64,000 bases of DNA from positions 2,094,001 through 2,158,000 of the forward strand of contig JARZZO010000011.1 in assembly GCA_030544215.1 (NCBI GenBank). The letters run 5' to 3'. Shown here in pieces: positions 1-11,270 of the stretch (within the stretch, counting starts at the first letter, position 1; each line of letters starts with the position of its first letter). Position numbers and translations under genes: made by a program. The notes beneath the pieces were generated by a model, which ran no database searches, was not told the DNA's origin, and was given only the letters and a program-made list of their open reading frames with translations. The stretch is from Zantedeschia hybrid cultivar (lineage: Eukaryota > Streptophyta > Magnoliopsida > Alismatales > Araceae).

Positions 1-560
1 TCTCCCGCCGATAGGCTCGCTCTGCGAGGAGCACATGATACGTGGCGAGCATCTGAGGGATTACTGCCAGGCCGGGGGATCTCCACCATCAACTACTATC
101 ACTCGGATTACCGCCGCTTCGGCTCTCTGCACGAGGACTCACTTGGATTACCGCCGCTTCGGCTCCCGGCACGAGGATCGGGGACACGTGGCGAGCATCC
201 GGAAGAGTAGCCGAAAGTTAGGTTGCTTTCGACTGTTGATTGCTTTTTTTTCGAACGTGCAGCCCACTCATCATCATGAGGAAGGACGGGACACGTGGCA
301 GACATCCGAGCGGGGTGTAGCCGAAGGGTTGAAGGATCTCGACCGTTGGTCCGCCATCCGACCCCTCGAGGTTTCCTTATAAATACTGGCTCATTTGCCT
401 TAGAACTGTTCCTGTGCTATCTCTCTCTCTTTGAAATTTCTTGCGCCAGTGCGATTCTGCGAGCAGTTCCGCGAGCGTCCCTTCTTCTTTGGCTGCGAGC
501 GTTCCATCGAGGTCATCCGAGAGCGTCTCGTCAATCGCTGGAGATTTCTTAATATGAGGG
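1..560 (+). mobile_element. LTR-like 5' region of a gypsy-type element, left end outside window
   Basis: GC-rich stretch with a TATA box (TTATAAATAC, 377-386) followed by a pyrimidine-rich leader and then a gag-like reading frame in the same orientation, as expected for a 5' LTR plus leader. It contains a direct repeat of about 37 bp (100-136 and 138-175, core GGATTACCGCCGCTTCGGCT) and three copies of an ACGTGGC-centred motif (40-46, 185-192, 292-299). The left boundary is cut off by the window and no PBS was recognised, so the extent is approximate. Confidence 0.5.
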
Positions 561-709
561 TAAACCTCAGTTCCGGCTTCGTCTGTTTTCAATATATGTC
601 CAACAGTTCTTTTTCTGCCAAGAGCAGTTCATCCTGCTCTTCGTCCAAACCTGTTCTTCCTCAACCTTCTCTATCGTCCCCTTTCTCTTTAAATTCCTTT
701 GCTTCTAAT

Positions 710-1312
710 ATGGCGGACGAAACCGAATCGATCCCTACTCTCGCCGAGCCCTCCGTATCTGGCTGCCGTCCGGCCGAGCAGGTCTTGGACGTGGCTTCTA
801 TCCTTGGCGTCGAAGCAGTGATCGACGCGGCTAACCAGTACCTTCTTCCGTCTTGGATGATACCCGTCCGGCCTGGGAAGAAGACGAGAGCTAACTCTTC
901 CCGGCCGGGTTCCTTCTCTATCTACGAGCATAGCTTTAAGGCTGGGTTTCGTCTCCCTTTACACCTTTTCATCATCAACCTTCTAAACATCTACAGATTG
1001 GCTCCGTCTCAGTTCTTTCCGAACTCTTGGCGGACTGTATATGCTTTCTTAGTTCTTAATTCCATATTTAGTCTCGTACCCTCTGTAAATATATTTCGCT
1101 ATCTTTTCAAAGTCAAACCTCAAGGAAAATCTTCTTGATTCTGCTTCATTCCTCGCTTTGGTCGGGGCATTTTTTTCGAGAAGTCTTCGTCCATTCATCA
1201 CTGGAAGGAAGGCTTCTTTTTCTTGTCTCTCCCTGAGAGGCATCTGAGTGTCTGACCCTTTCCCATTGAGTGGAGGCCCTTGGCTGAGAGAATTTCCGCG
1301 AGGGCAGAAAGA
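710..1312 (+). pseudogene. gag-like protein of a gypsy-type transposon (PF04195-like), broken
   Basis: Reading frame opening at an ATG at 710 (MADETES...). The segment around FSIYEHSFKAGFRLPLHL, then RLAPSQFFPNSWR, resembles the 'putative gypsy type transposon' N-terminal domain (PF04195) common in plant Ty3/gypsy and CACTA-like genes. A TGA at 1136-1138 ends the frame, but the same frame goes on with the family's next conserved block (HHWKEGFFFLSLP ... PFPIEWRPLAER), interrupted again by TGA at about 1253. Homology therefore continues through two in-frame stops to about 1312. It is a dead fragment of a longer polyprotein; no protease, RT or integrase follows. Family assignment is from recognised motifs, not a search. 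Confidence 0.6.
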
Positions 1313-1314
1313 CT

Positions 1315-1728
1315 AAATATTTAGAAGAAGGAAGAAGTTTGAGTGCTTATGGTGTATCTTTTCCGCAGTGAATAGCGTTCTTTTTATAGCAGGGGATGAT
1401 GGTTCCTTTCTTACGGCAGTCGATATAGGACTATATTTGGGGGTTTAATGGGAAATCGCAAAAATACCCCGCGTTAATAGGTCGAAGGCCCGCTAGCGGT
1501 CGACCGAAAATGGGCCGGACCCATCCCGGCTAATCATGCGCTTGGATTGGGCCGAATCCTGCCGTTCGGTTACTGAACCCGTTATATGTGGGCTGGACCG
1601 GTGCTGATCCAGTAAGGCGCCTGGGCCGATTTCGTTCAACTGGCTTTGTGGGCCGAGTACGTCTCGGCCCCCTCTCTTGTTGGACTGGCCCCCAACTGTT
1701 GGGCCTAATCGGATTCTCCCCCATCAGT
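1315..1728 (-). mobile_element. truncated gypsy LTR, minus strand, abutting the gag fragment
   Basis: Read on the minus strand this begins TGATGGGGGAGAATCCGATT at 1728 and runs through GGCCCA-rich sequence to a TATA box (CTATAAAAAG, about 1380-1389 on the plus strand). The same order, and a very similar start, are seen in the complete solo LTRs at 20274-21166 and 36147-37060. It points the opposite way to the gag fragment beside it, so two elements are nested or joined here. The inner boundary near 1315 is approximate. Confidence 0.5.
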
Positions 1729-3055
1729 TTCAAATAGAGCTCTTATGGCCTTGGGTAGTGGTCAAACTGTAAATAGTTCCCATATTGTGGCTTTCCCGTG
1801 GCGTTTGGGAGCACTCTCACTCCTCTCCAAATGTCAGACTATCATGCATTAGGTGAGGGCTGGAGCCCTGACCATCACAGCTTGAGAGCTAGGTGGACTG
1901 TTTTGTTTGTCCATGCTACCATCTATTAACTTATGCCCTAGTTATCTGCATCAATGGTTCAACTTAAAGAAAGGGAAAATGAAACTGAAGTCTAGTTCTC
2001 TGCATCAACTAATCTCTACATTTTTTTTTGGATTCCATGTACATACATGAATATGATGATTCAGGGATGCATCATCAAATATAGAAGATTCATGGGTATA
2101 TAATTAAAACCTCTTTTGGATTTTAGTTTTATGGACTGTGTATAAGTTGTTTAACCTAAACTAAATCCTCTCCCTCCAAAGACATGCTAGGTGGAAAATG
2201 CATCTGTTGAGAAGTATTTAACGAACATTAAACACTGTCTAGCTCGCACCTATACCTATTTTTTCAAGTTTGAATTTTATCTACATAGATATCTTTATTT
2301 TGGGTCTATATAGCCTTTGTTGTTGGTTTTTTCCATGATTTGACTCAAAAAAAGTAGAACTAGTATGATTCTGATCCACATGAATAGTTCTGTAATACTG
2401 ACACTGAATGATATGGATTCTCCTTTAGTTGGAAATGGAGGTTGGGTTTTGATGGCATTTATATGATAGCTAACTAAAGTTTTTGCTTGGCCAAGGAGTA
2501 ATGTTTTCTACTTATTTCTTTTTGTACAATGTCTGCTGCCTGAGCAGCAAAAGAGTGAATGATTGGTCATTCTATGAAATGAAACTTTTCCATGTTTCTC
2601 AACACTCATGGTGGCAAATCTTGTTTCCATCTTAGTTTAATATGCTTTTTGGATTTATATATCTGATAGAAGTTTTCATTCAACTTGATATTTGGGAGCC
2701 TCTGTGATAACCAAATAAGCCTAGAATAGTCTAGGTTATGCAGGTTAGTTGGAGTCAGGTCACTTTGATTGTCGGAATGGGTTATTACTGGAATAAACTG
2801 GAATATTAAATTCAACGAAAAAGCTTGAATCAGTTGTTCCAACTAGAAGATTGTTTTTATTAATTGCACCTCTTATTTCACTCTTTTTCTGATCCCACTA
2901 GATTAACATTAATTTATTCTCTTTAGCCTAGGTAGAATAAGGTCATGGTTGTCAAATAAAAAAGTCACTTATACTGGCATATCCAAGCTGAGTATAATTC
3001 ATCTTAGTCAACTCAATAGTTCATCTCAGTCAACTCATTCAGTTACCAAAGAGTC
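1729..3055. other. AT-rich sequence, no gene seen
   Basis: No open frame with recognisable homology. If the carboxylesterase gene is intact, this lies within its intron upstream of 6312. No exon with the oxyanion-hole HGG motif expected for the first exon was found here. Confidence 0.5.
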
Positions 3056-3059
3056 CCTG

Positions 3060-3931
3060 ATAGATTTGTGATGGAAATGATGATCTCCCTTGGGTAACTG
3101 AAGGTCATGAGTTCGGTTCTCCGTGGGGGGGGTGAACTGGGATCCTGTGGGCCCTTGCTCCCTGTGATAGGATCCCCCCAAGGTACACTACTTAGTCCGC
3201 ACATGGTGGCGGCTGGGGTGGGGGTCAATAGGGGTGTTCACGGTTCGGTTTGTAGGAAAAAATTTCAAACCAAACCATCCCGAGTGAGTTTAAAAAACCA
3301 AACCAAACCAAACCGAAAATTTCGATTTGAAACAGATTGGTTTGGTTTTAACTGTCGGGCACACAAAGTATGGTCAGGCTCAAAGTTGGATGCACTTGGG
3401 TCTGCACCTTGCAACCACATTTGAAGGGTGATAATTGTTAATTGTTTGGGGGGGGGGGACTTTATTATTTATACTTGTTCCTGCGCCTGGTTTTCTTGCT
3501 TCCTTGGTGTAGCACTAAACAAACGGACGCTGGACGGCACATACCTACTGCACCAGCATATGTGTACTGCAGCTGTTGAGCGATTAGGCTGGCAACGTTT
3601 TAGTCCAAGATTGGGCAAAATAAAAGTAAAACTTGCCAGGCACCAGTATAAAATATGAGGCTCAGCTCTCGAAACTCTCACTGGTCACAGCCCACTAGGA
3701 GTAGGCGCTCAACCATGTTATGAAGGTGTTTAATTGATGTGAAAAATAATAATAATTTGTTTTGAATGGTTCGGTTTGGTTTCTACAGTTTAAAGACATG
3801 AAAACTGAACCATACTGAAGTGGTCTTCAATCTGAACCAAACCGAAGTTTTGGTTAGGTTCAATTTGGTTTTTCAGTAGTGAACACCCCTAGGGGTCTAG
3901 TTAGTGGGACCAAGGTGAGTTTGACCTTTAA
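3060..3931 (+). mobile_element. SINE-like remnant split by a MITE
   Basis: The stretch before 3228 includes a possible Pol III B-box-like word (GAGTTCGGTTCTCC, about 3112). After the MITE at 3229-3891 the sequence resumes as GGGGTCTAGTTAGTGGGACC and ends in an A tract at about 3929-3940. A B-box-like word plus a terminal A tract suggests a tRNA-derived SINE. No flanking target duplication could be identified, so this is tentative. Confidence 0.35.
3229..3891. mobile_element. hAT-like MITE, TAGGGGTGT family (copy 1)
   Basis: Terminal inverted repeats start TAGGGGTGTTCACGGTTCGG and end in the reverse complement of TAGGGGTGTTCACTACTGAA. The flanks are GGGGTCAA (3221-3228) and GGGGTCTA (3892-3899), an 8-bp target duplication matching at 7 of 8. 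Inside are AACCAAACC/GGTTTGGTT runs near each end. An 8-bp TSD points to hAT. No transposase frame. It sits inside a SINE-like element. Confidence 0.75.
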
Positions 3932-3940
3932 AAAAAAAAA

Positions 3941-5200
3941 GAATTTGGTATATAAAAGTGTACACGATATTTAAGATGAAAAGAATTTTCTAGTGTACAC
4001 GATATAAAAGTGATGTTAGTTTTTCATTATTTTGGTATGCTTATTAATTAGCCTGTCTAAGTGTTCCCCTCAAATGGCTACCTTGTCTATAGATTCTGCT
4101 GGGTTGCTGATCCAGATCTTTCTTTGGCCCATGACTGGACCCTAACTCTTCCCACATTCCTATGTAGTCACTAGTCAGAGGTGAGAGGTGAGCAAGGCGA
4201 CTAGGGGTTTGCCTCAGCCTCAAATGCATGTGCGATCGTCTAGGCGTCTAAGGCGATGTGTTCTCTCATAAACTACCATGAAGGAAGAAAATGGCAAAAT
4301 AAGTTAAAAATAAAAACTAAGATAATCATATGTAAAAAACTTTGAGAAGCACTGATCATGTCCAACATGTAATGTCTTAAGACCATATATTACTCATATA
4401 AGTAGGTGATGTGCTTCGGAATCATAAAAAATAACAAAAAATATGGTATCATGTAAGAGAAAAAGGCTATTGGACATTGTTAAAAGAAGCATTAGCCACT
4501 TTGAAATAATTAAGAATAAGAAAAAGTAATACCAAATAATTAAAAAAGAAACAAATATTTGTCATAGAGATCATAGGCAAGTGCCTAGGTGAGTGAGGCG
4601 ACCATGAGGCGAGGAGCCAAGGAGAGGTGCTTTGGCTCGCCTCAACCCTTCTTCATCGCCTAGGCAAGCAAGGGGATCTTCTTTGATAACCTAGCTACAT
4701 TCTGTGGGCCAGATGGCCTGATCTTGGTAGATTATGTACAATCTGTACCCTTTGATCTTACACTTCCTTCCCTTTGTTTTTCAAACCTACTTCCCCTAAT
4801 CCAAACCTTCTTCCTCGGCTTTCCTGTCTTCTATTTTATCGGGCATATCCAGCCTTAGTATGCTTTTGTTGGGATTGGCCTCAATCAGGCTGGATTAGGT
4901 CAGATCTGTCGATCTGGAGCCTGAGCATGGCACTTAAAGACCTTCCTTTACTCGGTGATGCTTGTTATTCCACACATGCATGGGTGCTGTTATCCTGGTT
5001 TTGTTGAAAATGCACATTCAAAATTTGCCTCAAAATTGCATGCGATAGTGTAAGATCTGCTGATCCTGATCACTATTTTAGGTGGCATCCGCCTAGGTTT
5101 AGGAACCTCGGAGTAGTTGGCTGCCTTGAAGATTTCTACGTTGACATTTTCTTGATGGTTTTGTCACATCAGTTTGTTTCCCTTTATCTAATTACCTAAA
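3941..5200. other. unassigned repeat-like DNA, GCCTAGGCG-rich at 4170-4680
   Basis: No gene. Two clusters (4170-4255 and 4570-4680) are rich in variants of GGCGA, GCCTAGG and GCCTCA in both orientations, and flank an A/T-rich centre. That arrangement looks like the ends of a decayed foldback or DNA element. Confidence 0.35.
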
Positions 5201-5201
5201 T

Positions 5202-5202
<1 letters not shown>

Positions 5203-5232
<30 letters not shown>

Positions 5233-5490
5233 ATGGTTCAGTCAGCTGCATCGGTGGCAGCTGACTGAGCCTGGGGGGGGGGGGGGTGGAGGAGGGCAAA
5301 ATCTCCCCATCTCTATGTTAAAAAAATATTCAATTATCCCTCATATGATTGTTTCCAGTCTTTGGAGTTTAAATTTTCACCGTCTGATTGTGAAATTCAA
5401 GCGTAGTCATCTGATTCGGTGCATGCAAAAAATTCTTTAATTTTTTAAAAATCTTTTTTTAAAAGAAAACTCTTCCCCCTGTGCCACACC
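5203..5490. repeat. (TA)n tract with adjoining Micron-like repeat and hairpin
   Basis: (TA)n at 5203-5232 is followed at once by an inverted repeat, CAGTCAGCTGC / GCAGCTGACTG (5240-5269, 7-nt loop), then a run of G (5274-5286). The next 200 bp, read in reverse, share words such as AATTGAATATTT and GAGATGGGG with the end of the (TA)n-flanked repeat at 61489-62468, so the two look related. Confidence 0.45.
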
Positions 5491-6311
5491 CACTCCTGAA
5501 ATTTTGGGTGCCACAAGTGCACGAGATCCTTGTGATAAATGTAGAGGCCACATTAAATTTACTTCAATACATAGAACAACACACCAAATTGCATGAGATC
5601 CTTGGGATAAACATAGGCCACATCAAGTTTACTTCAATACATGGAGTAACACACCAAATTGCATGAGATCTTCATCCCTTTCCATGTCTGTGTAGTCGTG
5701 CCTTTTTCAGTTTAGAGCCATCTATTTTTATCTTCTTCTATATTTACCCAAATCTACACATCTTGTTACAATAATTATAGTTCTCAGTAGTGCTATATGT
5801 ATGTAAACTACGAGGCATATTCATGAATCATGATATCAAGGTGGGTAATTGAGAATGTTTTTTCCTTGAAGTAGAGTAGCCTTGACATCAAGATTTTGAG
5901 TAGTATTTCTATGTAAACGTTCATAGTATTATTTCCTATTTCAGAAGGCTCACAGGAGGTTCTTGTGACTGTTTAAAGGACACACGGAAATGTTTCCAAA
6001 TTATCTCTAAGTATTCAGTAGTAGGCTTCCCATGTCTGAGTGTATCTTCCTGCTATTCTTTACTTTTCCAGGCTCTGCTATAATCCTTGCACTAGTTATT
6101 TGAGGCATTCTGTTATTGTTGCTTTACCCAAACAAGTGATGCAGAATCTGCAATTGCTGCTTTGTTGAACAATAGTTGGCAACACGGTGCGAGTTTTTTC
6201 CTTGATTGGAGGCTCAATAATCCTTGTTGTTTTCTTTATTTTTTGTATATATATATATATATTCATTGTATATTATGTTTGGATTGTCTACTCATTTGAA
6301 TGTGAAATCAG

Positions 6312-6849
6312 GTGTGTTCTTCTTGGGGTGAGCTCTGGTGCAAACATTGCAGATTTTGTAGCACGAAAGGCTGTTGAAGCAGGCAGACTTCTAGATCCTG
6401 TAAAGGTTGTTGCACAGGTTTTGATGTACCCCTTCTTCATTGGAAGTGTCCCCACTCATTCTGAAATAAAGCTTGCAAATTCCTATTTCTATGACAAATC
6501 CATGTGCACACTTGCTTGGAAGCTCTTTTTACCTGAAGAGGAGTTCAGCTTGGACCACCCAGCTGCAAACCCTCTTGTTCCTGGAAGAGGTCCACCATTG
6601 AAATGCATGCCCCCCACGCTCACAGTTGTTGCAGAGCATGATTGGATGAGGGACCGTGCTATTGCGTACTCTGAGGAGCTCCGGAAGGTAAACGTTGATG
6701 CCCCAGTCCTTGAGTACAAGGATGCAGTTCACGAATTTGCGACACTTGACATGCTCCTCAAGACACCACAGGCTCAGGCTTGTGCTGAGGACATTGCAAT
6801 CTGGGTGAAGAAATACATATCAATCCGTGGCCACGAGTTCTCTTATTAG
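6312..6849 (+). CDS. carboxylesterase 11-like alpha/beta hydrolase, last exon only
   Basis: Plant class-I carboxylesterase (alpha/beta hydrolase-3 family), a predicted serine hydrolase acting on small carboxyl esters; the natural substrate is not known from sequence. The exon gives 178 residues that look like the complete C-terminal half of CXE11/CXE16-type proteins: nucleophile elbow GVSSG (Ser in CVLLGVSSGANIAD), acid in EHDWMRD, histidine in DAVHEF, and the family's usual C-terminus RGHEFSY before TAG. A splice acceptor (AAATCAG, AG at 6310-6311) precedes it, giving a phase-2 intron. The open frame extends upstream to 6187 but reads as low-complexity intron sequence. The 5' exon, which should hold the HGG oxyanion motif, is not found in 1-6311 and probably lies left of the window. 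The residue after the nucleophile Ser is Ser where I expect Cys in relatives. Confidence 0.88.
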
Positions 6850-7272
6850 GTTTGGACGAGTCGAGAGCATTCTTGTGCATCCATTGTAGGTTCGAGGGAA
6901 GCAATACTAGTGACTTTGCTGTATTTAGGGCATTTTTGTTGAATGCCGATCTTGTGGTATAGCCTCTGATAATTTGTAATTTTTTGATGATCTTTGTTTG
7001 TATATCATTTGTTAAAAGTAGGCCTAAATCAATTTCATTTGGATATTCCAAGTTCCAATTGATCTCTCACCCCACTCCCTGGTATCTTGACGCAAAATAT
7101 TCCATGTTATCACTTAACGGAAGATGCTTTTCCATCATCCAACATGGACCACCTCTCACTTCTTCCAAAGGTTGAAATCCCCTTCGGTCGTTTGGATTAT
7201 GTTGACGGAGGCATTGCTGTAGTTTGCTCAGCTTATGTCTCTAAGTAGGTTTGCGTTGCGTTTATATTATGG
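6850..7272 (+). other. 3' flank of the carboxylesterase gene
   Basis: Sequence after the stop codon, T-rich near 6970-7010, a likely 3' UTR and polyadenylation region. No strong AATAAA signal was picked out, and there is no further gene before the MITE at 7281. Confidence 0.45.
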
Positions 7273-7280
7273 AGTTCAAG

Positions 7281-7700
7281 CAGCGGTGGATGCAGAAATT
7301 TTATTTAGTGGGGTCATTCGGATTATTATTAATTTTTTTGGTATTTTATTTTTATTATATTAAAAATAATATAAAAATAAAAATAAATATATTTTGATCA
7401 TTATAAAAATGATATATTTCAATAAAAATGATACATTTTGTTACGAGGATTTTTTTTTCTTTTAGATGCATTCAACAACTTTTTTATTAAATTATAAATA
7501 TAAATCATAATAATATTTAAAAAATTCAGTAGAATTGAGTTTCGAATGAGATTGAAGTCTTGTGAATCATCTAAAAAATTCAGTGGGATCGCATAATATT
7601 TATATTTGAAACTTGTCTTATTAAATTAAGGTTCTTATAATAAAATTTTAAAATTTTAGTGAGGTCCAAGACCCACTGAAATCAGTTGGATCCGCCACTG
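7281..7700. mobile_element. hAT-like MITE, CAGTGGCGGA family (copy 1)
   Basis: Starts CAGCGGTGGATGCAG and ends CTGATTTCAGTGGGTC-type sequence in reverse, closing with TGGATCCGCCACTG. It is flanked by an exact 8-bp duplication AGTTCAAG (7273-7280 and 7701-7708). Internal sequence is AT-rich and matches, in reverse orientation, the copy at 11271-11677. No transposase. Confidence 0.88.
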
Positions 7701-7708
7701 AGTTCAAG

Positions 7709-9207
7709 AGCATTTATGACCTTCATTTTTCTGGTTTTCATCAATTTCAGTTCACCTCAACTTTTCTCGTACGAAATACTGTCCTGAGAAACAAGAGAGG
7801 TACATATTGGTCAGATTCAACACGTGTGAGCAAATTTTTCTTCTCACCAACCTCTCTTCTCTTGCCACGTGTCAACACTGACTTGACCATCAGAAGGGTC
7901 ACCTCGGGAGCTCAACTTGGGGCCTGCATGATGTGGGGTGTTGCATTTGCAGGTTTGCCCGACTCCTGTTCGGCTCAGCCCCCTCGCCTCAGTAAGCCTT
8001 GTATGGATCTGCCTCGTACGCACCTCGACAGCATTAATGTTGACCCTATCTTGGACATGGTTTGAGCTTTCCATTTTTGTTGTAGGTCACATGACTTAGA
8101 ATGATTAATGTCATCTCCAGTTCAAAACTTGAATACAGAATGCTTATTTTAAAATTACCAGAAATCAAGCTCTTCATGCGCAAATAGGAGATAATAGATT
8201 CGGGCACCTATGATGGACTGCCCACATTTGGCAGTTAGACCAATCAAATCTAAATGGGTTGCTTCACATTGCTCCGGTGGGGACTCTAAATCAGTGAAGG
8301 GACAAGAGGGGGAGTGTGCGTGAAGGGTAGACAAGTCTGTCATCTTCTTCCTCCCCTACTCTGCTCTATTGAGAGAAGGCAACACGCCAATCGAGGGGTG
8401 GGATTTTGCTCTTTGTGCAAATGTTAACCTCTATGAATGGACCTTCTGTTGGAGAAATGGTGATTGATCCGAATGAGTTGATTTTATAATTCCGTAGAGA
8501 TTATTTCCAACATGCATCTCATATGGGGTGTTAAAGCTTTGCAAGAGACTCTTATTTGACACCATATTTTTTTATAAATTTTCTTCATTTATGTTGAGGT
8601 GGCAAGTAGGCAGCTCACAAGGATCGAGTCCCCTCCCCCAGGTGCCATAGAATCATAGATGATCTTGTTTGTGGTCAATAGGTGATGGGTTATGCTCAGT
8701 CCAAGGGGATGAGCACGAACGGTGTGCGAGAGAGATTGGATCAAGGGCTTAAATAGCTAGAGTTCGTAGACCGAGACTTTAAAACCCAGTATGTATCGTG
8801 GATCTGTGCCCCAGCTGGGCTGTGCCTGGCAAGGCCCGAGCGAAGCCCATGACATTGGCAACTCGAGGTGGTCTGGGCTAGAGTAATGGTAAGGGCCACA
8901 TTGTGGCCCAGATGTGTGCAATCTGACACCAGGCTGCAGCCACCGCCACCCACGAATTTGTAGACGATTGGGATTTGTACGTCACAACTGGGTCCCCGCT
9001 AATTAATGAGCTTAATTAATCGAAAATTTGAAGCATAAAAATTAAAAAATATATGGATAGATCTATGTAATTAATCTCCTTGGTACGGTGAACTTGCTTA
9101 TACCTAAACTACCACTAGGACAAAGTGAATAATTGACGTCGGGGACATATTGAAGTACAATCCAATTATGTCTGCTACTTGCAAGGCTTCGGATAGGGAT
9201 CGTTGTA
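7709..9207. other. no gene seen; unassigned sequence up to the duplication
   Basis: Mixed AT- and GC-rich DNA. Two ACGTG-containing words (near 7820 and 7864) occur close together, without an associated gene. GC-rich 8750-8960 has short frames only. The left edge of duplication unit A lies close to 9208. Confidence 0.4.
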
Positions 9208-9402
9208 CCCAACTAATTAAATGAATAAGCAAAGATCATCTAATGAACTATCCTGGAGAGTTGCTGTGGTTTTTGAATAGTAATTTGCTTAGATGTTTAT
9301 CGAACCGTTTGCAATTTTTCTCCTCGATTCTGAAAATTCAGTTAGCAGCAGCTGACCATTTTATTCGATCGGCTACATGTGCAAGGCGTTAAGAGGACTA
9401 CC

Positions 9403-10280
9403 AAGGAAACTATCCAACATATCCTCTTCTCATGTCAGATAGCGAGAGCAACATGGTTTGCCTCCATTTTCTCCTTCCATTCTGACTCTTCTATCAACAA
9501 TCTAGAAGACCTCCTGCCTGTTTGGTTAAATCTCAATATGGTGAATGATCAGCCGTTTTTAACAGCTTTGCACATCTCGATCATCTGGGAGCTATGGAAA
9601 GCCAGATGCAAATTGAATTTGGAGGGCTTCAGCACTCACCCCATCAGCATTGTGAATAAGGCTACCGGTAATGCAAATTCCTGGATTAGGCATCTGCCCA
9701 ACAACATTACTAAATTGAATGCCTCGGCTGCGAAATTTCATTGGCAACCACCTCCGGCTAATCATCTCAAGATCAATGTTGATGGTGCTGTATCTCCTAC
9801 CCATATTGGAGCTGGTGTTATTATCAGAGACTCGATGGGGAACACTGTCGGCTGCTCCACCCACATCCATAGAGGATCTAACCCTGCCCTCAGCGAAGCT
9901 TATGCATTCTGGCATGGTTTGTGTGCGGCATCTTACGACAACCCTGTCATGGTTGAAGGAGATGCTTTGTCCATTGTCCGTGTTATTCAGGGCTCTTGCC
10001 CCCCTCATTGGGTGTGTTTGTCCATCATCTTGGACTGTCAACAGCTACTAGCTCGTCACCCCAATATATCTACCTCTTTTGTACCTAGATCTGGTAATCA
10101 AGTAACTCACGCATTGAGTAAGCTGGCCATCAGCTCCAACGCTTGCGCTAACTAGATCGGCCCCCCCTTCCCCGCTTGTATCTCTGAGTCTCTCTCTGTT
10201 GACAGGCTCCTCTGTTTCGCCCCCCCGGTTTCGCCGGGTGCTTAATGAATATTTCTATTACCTTGCAAAAAAAGAAAAAA
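9403..10280 (+). mobile_element. 5'-truncated LINE (L1-type), 3' end with RNase H domain
   Basis: The open frame to 10155 encodes the tail of a zinc-knuckle RT-associated region (ETIQHILFSCQIARATW) and then a plant RNase H domain (RVT_3 type). The Asp in KINVDGAVSP, Glu in LSEAYAFWHGL, Asp in VEGDALSIV and the terminal NQVTHALSKLA block are all present, so the catalytic acidic residues of this part look intact. A GC-rich 3' UTR ends in an A tract (10266-10280). The insertion is flanked by AAGAGGACTACC at 9391-9402 and 10281-10292, a 12-bp target duplication. Unit B has the empty site (AAGAGGGCTTAC, near 17318). It is a dead-on-arrival copy without endonuclease or RT. Confidence 0.88.
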
Positions 10281-10293
10281 AAGAGGACTACCT

Positions 10294-10497
10294 AGTCCCC
10301 GCATGCTTAGCACAGTGGACACCGCTCCCCACCATAGGCGGGGAGACCCCGCGTTCGACTTTGTGGGGGTTTTTACGGATGACTTTTTTCCTCCCCGCTC
10401 TTATTTCGACGCGTTTTGCCGTGTTTTGAACTCGGGTTTCTCTATGGGTGTTCCTCTCCCTAGTGTCCCTCTTAGCCATTTCGGCTACTTACGAAAA
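10294..10497 (+). mobile_element. tRNA-derived SINE inserted at the LINE's 3' target duplication
   Basis: A-box-like TTAGCACAGTGGACACC and B-box-like GCGTTCGACTT are spaced as in a tRNA promoter, and a short A-rich end (10494-10499) follows. It is flanked by AAGAGGACTACCT (10281-10293) and AAGAGGGCTACCT (10498-10510). The left flank is the LINE's own 3' target duplication, so the SINE came after the LINE and used the same staggered site. Confidence 0.78.
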
Positions 10498-10510
10498 AAG
10501 AGGGCTACCT

Positions 10511-11262
10511 ATAAAGACCATTGGATAAATATGTGATTTTCTACGATGAGAGTTTCTTTCGACACTTCGAATCCCACTGTTCATGTATGACGGCCATATG
10601 GCATATGGTAAAGAAAAAAAGAGAGATAATTTCACACTAATCACACTCGTGTGCTAAATTTCAAATATACCATAATTTAGTTTCATACATATTAACTTAC
10701 ATATCCTTATAAAATAATATATGTATCAAATATACCATTTTAGTGGCATTATATGAAAAGCTCATACATATAAAATGTGTCATCGTTTTAGTAGTTTTGA
10801 AACATTATATATATTATTGAAACATTATATATATTAAGTCCCAATTTGGTAGTAGAATGGATTATAACAGGATCAATTATTTTGAATTACTTATTTTATA
10901 ATAAAGAGTGTTTCACTTTGATAGTGAAGCAAAATCTAAGACGGCAAACTAAATTCTTAGATGTAAGTTGGAATTGCTTATCCATCTAATTCTAGGAATA
11001 GACAATTTCTATGTGGAATAACTAATTCTGCTTAGTTATTTCTTAATGACTACCACAGTCCTCAGAGTTGCATCCTCAAAGCCAAATACTTGGGTACCAA
11101 ATCCTTTTGAAAGGCAGAGAAGACGAAGTCTGTGTCTGGGTCTGGTCGGCTATATATGCTGCAGGTCAGGGATGAGCTCAAATATAAGATCCGTTGGATC
11201 ACTCAATCATGATACAATATCAATATATGGTTGGACAAATGGATTCCAGGTCTTATTGCGTC
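10511..11262 (+). other. unit A spacer, shared with unit B, no gene
   Basis: AT-rich, collinear with about 17335-18027. Includes TTATTCTGC-type words also seen at 26540-27170. Confidence 0.6.
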
Positions 11263-11270
11263 CTCACTAT

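Noticed and set aside
9592..10041. Long minus-strand open frame (149 codons)
   Set aside because: It mirrors the RNase H frame of the LINE on the plus strand and has no domain of its own.
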